Source of the DNA: Deltaproteobacteria bacterium
Lineage (GTDB): Bacteria > Desulfobacterota > Deferrimicrobia > Deferrimicrobiales > Deferrimicrobiaceae
Assembly: GCA_003105225.1 (NCBI GenBank)
Contig: PQAK01000051.1
Span: 1 to 23,154 of the forward strand
Length of the DNA: 23,154 nucleotides
Direction of reading: 5' to 3'
The notes beneath the pieces were generated by a model, which saw nothing but the letters and a program-made list of their open reading frames with translations, had not been told where the DNA came from and made no database searches. How positions within the stretch are numbered: the first letter of the stretch is position 1; each line of letters begins with the position of its first letter. Shown here piece after piece: positions 7,138 to 12,519 of this stretch. Both the position numbers and the translations under genes were made by a program.

Positions 7138-8622
7138 TCAGGCGGGGAGAAGCGTCCCCGCTTCGGCGTTTTCCTCCAGGTAGGCGATGAAGACGTCCAC
7201 GCACTCGGAGTCGAACTGGGTTCCCTTGCAGCGGATCAGCTCTTCCATGGCGTCGTCGCGGGTCCGCGTCGGCTTGTAGGCGCGCGCCGAGATCATGGCG
7301 TCGAAACAGTCCGCGACCGAAAGGATGCGGGCAGCCAGCGGAATCTCCTCGCCCTTCAGGCCGTCGGGATAGCCTTTGCCGTCGACCCGCTCGTGGTGAT
7401 GGCGGACGATGGGACAAAGGCGAGCGAGCGACCCGACCGGCTTCAGGATGTTTTCCCCCCCGATGGGATGCCCGAGAACGAACGACACCCCGTCGGCAGG
7501 AAGCGCTCCCCGGTTGTGAAGGATATGGTCCGGCATGCCGATCTTGCCGATGTCGTGCAGGAGGGCCGCAGACTCGAGGTCTTTCACGAACCATTCGGGC
7601 TGGTTCAACCTCCTGGCGATCTCGACCGAAAATTCCGTGACGCGCCGGGAGTGGCCCCGGGTGTACTTGTCCCGCGCCTCGACCGCCGTCGCCAGCGCCG
7701 CAACCGTCTCAACGTAGGTCTTCTCCATGCTGCTCTTCAGGTCCGCGTTCTCCAGGGCGATCGCGACCTGGGTGGCCAGGTTCTGGATCATCAGCAGGTC
7801 GTCCCCCGTGACCTCCTTCTGCCCCTGGCGGAGACCGATGCTGATCACGCCGCGGTTCTTCCCGGCGGACGCCATGGGGACGTGGATCGCCCACGGCATG
7901 CTCTTCTCCAGCGCCGTGAGCCCTCCCGGCTTCCCCCAGGGCATCGATTCCGAGGTGGTCACCAGCTGCGAATGGGAGGCGACCCAACCCACGATCCCCT
8001 CCCCCGTCGGGATCACGGTGGACTTCATGTCGTCGGAAAGTCCCTTGGAGGCCCGCACCCGGAGCGTCCTGCCGTCCGGGGAGGCGGTAAAGATCGCCCC
8101 TACCTCCAGTGCGGTCAGGGAGATCAGCGTATCCAGGAAGACCTCGAACATGTCCGACATGTCGTGGGGCCCGGTGGCGCTGCTGAAGACCTGGGACAGA
8201 AGGCTCTGCATCTGCTTCCTGGATGCCTGCAGGCTGTCGACGGTCTGCTGGAGCCGGCTCGTGATCCGGTTGAAGTTCCGGGCCAGGTTGCTGATCTCGA
8301 AGGCCGTATCGGTGCTGACCCTCCGGGTGATGTCCCCATCCGCGATGGCCGCGGACTCCCTGCCCGCGCGCAGGAGGGCATGAACCACGGACCGGGTCAC
8401 GAAATACCCCGCGGTCCCGAGAAGGATCGCGAACGCGGTCAGCGCCAGGATCTGGGTCGTGTCCCTGATCCCTCCGGACGCGTATTCGGTGAAGACATAT
8501 ACCGCGAGGAGCAGGGGAACCACGAACATCGCCGAGAATGCGACGATGAACTTCCTCGCCAGCGTCTCGGCTTTCGCGCCGGTTTTTACCGCGCCTTCGG
8601 ATTTCGGGTCGACTCCGGACAA
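7138..8622 (-). CDS. Membrane HAMP-GAF-HD-GYP protein, probable cyclic di-GMP phosphodiesterase
   Basis: The 494-residue protein has two hydrophobic segments (about 24-46 and 56-76) with almost no loop between them. A HAMP-like linker follows at 77-130, then a GAF sensor domain at about 150-295 and an HD-GYP domain at 305-485. Catalytic elements are intact: HDIGKIG with His356-Asp357, GHP at 384-386, the HHHER segment at 408-412 and the GYP triad at 417-419. Such enzymes hydrolyse c-di-GMP to pGpG or GMP and usually favour motility. The start is TTG at 8622 with a strong GGGGGAAGG five bases upstream; no in-frame ATG is nearer than residue 32. It is preceded by a sigma-28-like promoter and converges on the flavoprotein gene with 16 bases between. 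Confidence 0.93.
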   Translation of the reverse strand: MSGVDPKSEGAVKTGAKAETLARKFIVAFSAMFVVPLLLAVYVFTEYASGGIRDTTQILALTAFAILLGTAGYFVTRSVVHALLRAGRESAAIADGDITRRVSTDTAFEISNLARNFNRITSRLQQTVDSLQASRKQMQSLLSQVFSSATGPHDMSDMFEVFLDTLISLTALEVGAIFTASPDGRTLRVRASKGLSDDMKSTVIPTGEGIVGWVASHSQLVTTSESMPWGKPGGLTALEKSMPWAIHVPMASAGKNRGVISIGLRQGQKEVTGDDLLMIQNLATQVAIALENADLKSSMEKTYVETVAALATAVEARDKYTRGHSRRVTEFSVEIARRLNQPEWFVKDLESAALLHDIGKIGMPDHILHNRGALPADGVSFVLGHPIGGENILKPVGSLARLCPIVRHHHERVDGKGYPDGLKGEEIPLAARILSVADCFDAMISARAYKPTRTRDDAMEELIRCKGTQFDSECVDVFIAYLEENAEAGTLLPA

Positions 8623-8681
8623 GTGCGCCTTCCCCCCTTTGCGACGAACGTCGGGAGCGCCGTTCGGACGGCTGCCCCCCC

Positions 8682-8692
8682 GACACTATAGT
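8682..8692. promoter_or_regulatory. Possible MerR-type half-operator at HD-GYP start point
   Basis: GACACTATAGT shares the 8-mer GACACTAT with the perfect inverted repeat at 10849-10884 in front of the MerR/CoA-transferase gene, and its core ACTATAGT is palindromic. It overlaps the predicted start point of the sigma-28-like promoter, a place where a bound protein would repress. One shared 8-mer is weak evidence. Confidence 0.3.
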
Positions 8693-8694
8693 AG

Positions 8695-8721
8695 TTATCG
8701 CCTGCCGGCGGAAGAACTTTA
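8695..8721 (-). promoter_or_regulatory. Sigma-28 (FliA)-like promoter for HD-GYP gene
   Basis: On the minus strand TAAAGTTC (8721-8714) is followed by an 11-base spacer and GGCGATAA (8702-8695). The FliA consensus is TAAAGTTT-N11-GCCGATAA, so each element matches 7 of 8 and the spacing is exact. Transcription would begin near 8687, giving a leader of about 65 bases before the TTG at 8622. No competing sigma-70 promoter is evident. Confidence 0.65.
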
Positions 8722-8734
8722 GCCCCTCGGGGGC
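8722..8734 (-). terminator. Short hairpin downstream of CoA-transferase
   Basis: GCCCC (8722-8726) pairs with GGGGC (8730-8734) over a 3-base loop, 22 bases past the CoA-transferase stop. The following bases on the minus strand are only moderately T-rich, and they form the -35 element of the next promoter. Termination here is possible but weakly supported. Confidence 0.3.
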
Positions 8735-8755
8735 GCCTGCCGGATTTCGTTCCGG

Positions 8756-10846
8756 TCAGCCCTTCATCGACCCCGTCCTCATGTAGCGGGTATGCCACGA
8801 AAACGCCTCTTCGAGGAGGTGCGGCGTATGCTTCCCGGGGGAATGGTTCATGGCCCGGAAATAGTAGTCCTTGAGCATGGGACGGTAGTCGGGATGGACG
8901 CATTTGTCGATGATCTGTACGGCGCGCTGCTTCGGGGAAGTCCCCCGGAGGTCGGCCAGCCCCTGCTCGGTGACGACCACGTCCACGTCGTGCTCGCAGT
9001 GGTCGACGTGGGACACCATCGGGACGACGCAGGAGATGTCCCCGCGGGCCGCAACCGACGACGTGGTGAAGATCGAGATGAACGAGTTCCGGGCGAAGTC
9101 GCCGGAGCCGCCGATGCCGTTGATGATCCGGGTGCCGTTGACGTGGGTCGAGTTGACGTTTCCGTAGAGATCGAACTCCACGCACCCGTTCATCGCCAGC
9201 ACCCCCAGCCGCTTGATGACCCCGACGTGGTTGCTGATCGACTGGGGCCGCAGGAGGATCTTGTCCTTGTACGCGCCGATGTTCGCCTTGAATTTTTCGA
9301 CCACGGGGGGCGACACGGAGAACGCCGTCGACGACGCGAACGTGATCTTCCCCGCGTCGATGAGCGCCAGCATCCCGTCCTGGATCACCTCGGTGTAGAC
9401 GGTCAGGTTCTCGAACTCCGAGTCCAGCAGCCCGTAGAGCACCGCGTTGGCGACGTTGCCGACGCCCGACTGCAGCGGCAGGAGGTTCGCGGGCAGCCGC
9501 CCCTTCTTCACCTCGTGCCGGAAGAATTCGAGGATGTGCCCGGAGATCGCCTTGCTGTCCTCGTCCGGCTCCTTGAACACCGTGGTCCGGTCGGGGTGGT
9601 TCGTCTCGACGATCGCCTTGATCTTCTCCGGGGGGCACGTCAGGTACGGGGTCCCGATCCGGTCGGAGGGCTTGAGGATCATGATCGGCTGGACGTTCGG
9701 CGGCATCTCGGGCTCGTAGACGTCGTGCATCCCCTCCAGCTCCAGCGGCTGGTAGTGGTTGACCTCGAGGATCACTTCCCGCGCGGCGTCGATGAAGACC
9801 TGGTTGTTCCCCACCGAGGTGGAGGGGATGAGCTTGCCGTCCTCGGTGATGCCGGTCACCTCGATGATCGCGGTATCGAGCTCGCCGAAGAATCCGCACC
9901 GGACGTACTGGGCGACCGCCCCCAGGTGGAAGTCGAAATATTCCATCTTCCCGAAATTGATCTTCTCGCGGGCGATCGGGTCGGAGTTGTACGGCATCCG
10001 CAGCTCGATCCCGTCCACCATCGCCAGCGCCCCGTCGAGCTCGCTGCTGGTGGAGGCCCCCGTCATGACGACGATGCGGAACTTCCCGCCCTTGCTGTGC
10101 TCCCGCAGGATGTGCTCGGCGAGCGCCTGCGGGACCAGCTTCGGGTAGCCGGAGCCGGTGAATCCGCTCATGCCGACCTTGTAGCCGCTCCGGATCAGCT
10201 CGGCCGCATCCGTGGCGTAGGTGATCTTCCCCTTGAGCTCCTTGCACTTCACGCGCTGCCCTCTCATCATGCCGCTGCTCCTTTCCTGGTCGCCCGTGTG
10301 CGCGCGAAGGCCGCGGCCGGGAGGCGCCGGATTCTCTTTCATCCCTTTCGGGCTTTTTTCCCGAGCGGCGATCCCTTCGACCGCCTCCCCGGCGATCGAC
10401 GCGACGCTTCCCGCATCCTCCGGGGACAGGCCTCCCCCCCGGATCCGCAGCTCGACCCCGGGACGGAGTTCCACGCTCTCCCAGCGGTCGGACTCCATCC
10501 GCTGAAGGACGGCCTCCAGGTAATCGTCGGCGCGGCCCCCGATCATCGCCCGGATCTTCCGGAGGGGGAGGTCCCGGGATTGCAGCGCCTTGACCACCAG
10601 CACCTGGAGAAAATGGCGGTATCCGTAAACCGCCCGCGTCCCGGAATACCGCAGGGGGCGGTCGATGAGCCCCGTCGTCGCGTAATACCGGATCGTCCGC
10701 TCGGATGCGACTTCGGCGACCTTGTATCGTCCCTGCTTCCCGGCCATGACCGGCGTCCACCGGGAGGCAAGCGCCACCAGTTCCTCGAGGGTGAGGTCTT
10801 CCCTGCCGCGCAGGGTATCGAAGATCAGGTGAAGATCGTTGGACAT
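8756..10846 (-). CDS. MerR-type regulator domain fused to acetyl-CoA hydrolase / succinyl:acetate-type CoA-transferase
   Basis: One uninterrupted 696-codon frame encodes two proteins' worth of sequence. Residues 40-107 form a MerR winged-helix domain (YKVAEVASERTIRYY, then GYRHFLQVLVVKAL). Residues 108-192 are a linker resembling the tail of stand-alone MerR-like regulators. From about residue 193 the frame is a complete 504-residue CoA-transferase of the Ach1/Cat1/AarC family, with GFTGSGYPK, a SVGNNQ segment, YTEVIQDG at 484-491 carrying the predicted catalytic Glu486, GGSGDFARNS and VTEQGLADLRG. Such enzymes exchange CoA between acetate and succinyl-CoA or hydrolyse acetyl-CoA. The Met codons at 10270 and 10267 have GGAAAGGAG seven bases upstream, so the enzyme is probably also made alone. 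A GTG at 10855 is an alternative outer start; it lies inside the operator palindrome. Confidence 0.88.
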   Translation of the reverse strand: MSNDLHLIFDTLRGREDLTLEELVALASRWTPVMAGKQGRYKVAEVASERTIRYYATTGLIDRPLRYSGTRAVYGYRHFLQVLVVKALQSRDLPLRKIRAMIGGRADDYLEAVLQRMESDRWESVELRPGVELRIRGGGLSPEDAGSVASIAGEAVEGIAAREKSPKGMKENPAPPGRGLRAHTGDQERSSGMMRGQRVKCKELKGKITYATDAAELIRSGYKVGMSGFTGSGYPKLVPQALAEHILREHSKGGKFRIVVMTGASTSSELDGALAMVDGIELRMPYNSDPIAREKINFGKMEYFDFHLGAVAQYVRCGFFGELDTAIIEVTGITEDGKLIPSTSVGNNQVFIDAAREVILEVNHYQPLELEGMHDVYEPEMPPNVQPIMILKPSDRIGTPYLTCPPEKIKAIVETNHPDRTTVFKEPDEDSKAISGHILEFFRHEVKKGRLPANLLPLQSGVGNVANAVLYGLLDSEFENLTVYTEVIQDGMLALIDAGKITFASSTAFSVSPPVVEKFKANIGAYKDKILLRPQSISNHVGVIKRLGVLAMNGCVEFDLYGNVNSTHVNGTRIINGIGGSGDFARNSFISIFTTSSVAARGDISCVVPMVSHVDHCEHDVDVVVTEQGLADLRGTSPKQRAVQIIDKCVHPDYRPMLKDYYFRAMNHSPGKHTPHLLEEAFSWHTRYMRTGSMKG
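10265..10286 (-). promoter_or_regulatory. Internal Shine-Dalgarno and start codons for stand-alone CoA-transferase
   Basis: On the minus strand GGAAAGGAG (10286-10278) lies seven bases before tandem ATGs at 10270 and 10267, in frame inside the MerR/CoA-transferase ORF. The position matches the expected N-terminus of the CoA-transferase (504 residues remain). It is a better ribosome site than any at the 5' end of the fused ORF. Confidence 0.65.
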
Positions 10847-10848
10847 TC

Positions 10849-10884
10849 TTGACACTATTTACTGCAATCACTATATAGTGTCAA
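10849..10884. promoter_or_regulatory. Palindromic operator-like site with embedded promoter elements
   Basis: TTGACACTAT (10849-10858) and ATAGTGTCAA (10875-10884) form a perfect 10-base inverted repeat with a 16-base spacer. Inside the right arm CACTATATAGTG (10869-10880) is itself a perfect palindrome, and CACTATTTACTG (10853-10864) is a 10-of-12 copy. On the minus strand TTGACA (10884-10879) can serve as a -35, with a poor -10 (TAAATA, 10861-10856) at 17 bases. The site abuts the fused MerR gene and is a natural candidate for autoregulation. Confidence 0.6.
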
Positions 10885-11055
10885 ATATAAATTTACGCAC
10901 CCCTTTTCCCTCGCGCATGAGAATCAAAAATATCAATTCCAAATCGGCATGTTATGGATATACGGGCAAGGAAGATCCAACCCATGGAACAGGATGCTGG
11001 ATCGCATATCGCTGCAGGGAACTGTCAACCTGGCGGGCGGGTGTCCGGGAAAAGC
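10885..11055. other. Intergenic region with no recognisable gene
   Basis: This stretch between the operator-like site and the tRNA gene is clearly more AT-rich at its left end (10885-10985) than the rest of the window. I see no family-like reading frame, no terminator with a U-tract, and no known RNA motif. Minus-strand frames running through it and the tRNA are artefacts of the tRNA sequence. Confidence 0.5.
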
Positions 11056-11129
11056 TGGCTGGGAGGGAAGGGGTCGAACCTTCATTAGAGGCTCCAAAGG
11101 CCCCTGTCCTGCCGTTAGACGACCTCCCA
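11056..11129 (-). tRNA. tRNA-Gln (anticodon UUG), CCA encoded
   Basis: The minus strand folds as a 74-base tRNA. The acceptor arms TGGGAGG (11129-11123) and CCTCCCA pair. The D arm carries GTCTAACGGCAGGAC, the anticodon loop is CTTTGGA with UUG at 11097-11095, and the T arm GAAGG-TTCGACC-CCTTC closes perfectly. A discriminator G and genomic CCA end the gene at 11056. It follows spoVG on the same strand, with a strong hairpin between, so it may be processed from a shared transcript. Confidence 0.96.
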
Positions 11130-11146
11130 AAGCCGATACGACGCAA

Positions 11147-11194
11147 CGGCCGGCGGCGGATCCCCGCTTCGGAAACGGCGGACGCCGCCGGCCG
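11147..11194 (-). repeat. Long GC-rich hairpin between spoVG and tRNA-Gln
   Basis: A 12-bp perfect inverted repeat pairs 11147-11158 (CGGCCGGCGGCG) with 11183-11194, over a 24-base loop that can itself pair CCG with CGG. It lies in the 85-base spacer just past the spoVG stop. There is no U-tract, so it is more likely an RNA-processing or stability element than a classic intrinsic terminator. Confidence 0.45.
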
Positions 11195-11214
11195 GTCGCC
11201 GGCACGGGAGAATC

Positions 11215-11499
11215 TTAGCGGGCCGCCACCATGCCGTCAAGCTTGCGGATCTCCCGCTCGTATTCCGAGAGGACCGCGTTCTCGATCCTGTCGCGCGTCT
11301 CGTTGTTGAGCGGGTGGGCCGTGTCCCGGTAGGTGCCGTCCTTCTTCTTTTTGCTGGGCATGGCGACGAAGAGCCCGTTGTTGCCGTCGATGACCTTCAG
11401 GTCGCGCACCACGAAACAGTTGTCGAAGATGATCGTCGCATACCCCTTGAGCTTCTCGTTGTCGGACACGGGATAAACCTTGACCTCGGTGATTTCCAT
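11215..11499 (-). CDS. spoVG: SpoVG family RNA/DNA-binding regulator
   Basis: SpoVG-family proteins are small site-specific nucleic-acid-binding regulators, found in spore formers and in many non-sporulating bacteria. The 94-residue product begins MEITEVKVYPV and contains the family hallmark FVVRDLKVIDGNNGLFVAMPS at about 29-49, followed by the basic patch KKKKDGTYRD and HPLNNETRDRIE. The ATG at 11499 is preceded by GGAGGGGGGAG. A longer reading in the same frame, extending to 12132, is only the antisense-frame shadow over ispE. The gene begins 20 bases after the ispE stop, so the two form an operon with the tRNA downstream. Targets in this organism cannot be read from sequence. Confidence 0.95.
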   Translation of the reverse strand: MEITEVKVYPVSDNEKLKGYATIIFDNCFVVRDLKVIDGNNGLFVAMPSKKKKDGTYRDTAHPLNNETRDRIENAVLSEYEREIRKLDGMVAAR

Positions 11500-11519
11500 C
11501 TCCCCCCTCCTCCCCTGCC

Positions 11520-12371
11520 TCAGATGTTTTGGGCGACAAACAGCGCTCGCCCGCCTTCCCTTGAAAGCATCCCCCGCGCTTCGCATGCCGCTTCCGCGCT
11601 GCCGAACAACCCGAACACCGCGGAACCGCTCCCCGAAAGTCCCGCCGTCCTGGCGCCGGCGGCGTAAAGCTCCTTCTTGATCGCGCCGATCTCCGGCCGC
11701 GCCCCCTCCCAGGCGCTCTCGAAATCGTTGGAAACGGAAGGGACCAGGTCTTCCCAGTCCCGGAATGCGGGCACCTCCCGGTCCGGCGCGGGCGCCTCCG
11801 CGCATCGTCGCAACCTTGCGTAGCCTTCCCGGGTGGAGAGACCGAACGGCGGCTTGACGATCAGCGCGTGGAACGGTACGCCCCACGCGAGAGGGGTCAG
11901 GAGGTCCCCGATCCCCTCCGCAAGAGCCGGAACTCCCAGCGTGAAGAACGGAACGTCCGCCCCGATACGGACCGCCATTTCCCGGAGCGCCTCCCTTGGG
12001 GGAACGCGCCCCGTGAGCGCGATCAATCCTTTCAGCGTGGCAGCCGCATCCGAGCTGCCGCCTCCGAGACCCGATTCGACCGGTATCCGCTTCCGGATTC
12101 GTATCCGGACCCCTCTCGGGGTTCCGGCCCATTCCATGAACAGCGCGGCCGCTCGATGGCAGGTGTTCGAGGCGTCCGTTGGAATCCGGGGATCGTCGGA
12201 GGATATCCGGATCCCCGAAGCCGCCTCCTCCACCGTTATCTCGTCATAAAGAGATACAGGAACCATTACCGACATTATATTGTGAAAACCGTCGGGGCGC
12301 TTGCCGAATACCTTGAGAGAGATGTTCAGCTTGGCGGGAGCGAGATAGGAAAATCCAAGGGGTGCGTTCAC
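11520..12371 (-). CDS. ispE: 4-diphosphocytidyl-2-C-methyl-D-erythritol kinase
   Basis: IspE is the GHMP-family kinase of the non-mevalonate (MEP) isoprenoid pathway. It phosphorylates CDP-methylerythritol at the 2-hydroxyl. The 283 residues contain LAPAKLNISLKVFGKRPDGFH at 10-30 with substrate-binding Lys14, the GHMP phosphate loop PVESGLGGGSSDAAA at 97-111, and GADVPFF with the expected catalytic Asp139. The start is GTG at 12371: a stop lies five codons upstream, and the ATG seen nearby is out of frame and ends at once. There is no obvious Shine-Dalgarno. A strong promoter lies 32-60 bases upstream. The last part of the protein is shorter on motifs but its length is normal. spoVG follows 20 bases downstream. 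Confidence 0.95.
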   Translation of the reverse strand: MNAPLGFSYLAPAKLNISLKVFGKRPDGFHNIMSVMVPVSLYDEITVEEAASGIRISSDDPRIPTDASNTCHRAAALFMEWAGTPRGVRIRIRKRIPVESGLGGGSSDAAATLKGLIALTGRVPPREALREMAVRIGADVPFFTLGVPALAEGIGDLLTPLAWGVPFHALIVKPPFGLSTREGYARLRRCAEAPAPDREVPAFRDWEDLVPSVSNDFESAWEGARPEIGAIKKELYAAGARTAGLSGSGSAVFGLFGSAEAACEARGMLSREGGRALFVAQNI

Positions 12372-12402
12372 GGCGCGCTCATATCAAACATTGTTTTCGG
12401 AA

Positions 12403-12431
12403 AAAATACTACCGTTGCCTGTTTTTGTCAA
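12403..12431 (-). promoter_or_regulatory. Sigma-70-type promoter for ispE-spoVG(-tRNA)
   Basis: On the minus strand a perfect TTGACA (12431-12426) is followed by exactly 17 bases and TATTTT (12408-12403). The start point would fall near 12396, about 25 bases before the GTG of ispE. The surrounding bases are AT-rich, unlike the neighbouring coding DNA. This is the best sigma-70 promoter in the window. Confidence 0.75.
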
Positions 12432-12471
12432 GCAATGCGAGGCGCGCCCGCGGGCGGAAGGGGAACGGAAC

Positions 12472-12495
12472 CCTATCGTGTTCGGAATCGATAGG
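12472..12495 (-). terminator. Possible terminator hairpin after clpB
   Basis: A 7-bp perfect stem (CCTATCG, 12472-12478, with CGATAGG, 12489-12495) with a 10-base loop lies 24 bases past the clpB stop and before the ispE promoter. The bases after it on the minus strand are only mildly T-rich. Placement favours a terminator for the chaperone cluster, but the signal is weak. Confidence 0.35.
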
Positions 12496-12519
12496 TTACG
12501 AGGATGGAAAAACGGGCGG

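Noticed and set aside
10952..11146. Small minus-strand frame overlapping the tRNA
   Set aside because: Its product (SSNGRTGAFGASNEGSTPS region) is the typical false translation of a tRNA-Gln gene.
11215..12132. Extended SpoVG frame of 305 codons
   Set aside because: Only the last 94 codons match SpoVG; the upstream part overlaps ispE in another frame, and a strong Shine-Dalgarno supports the start at 11499.
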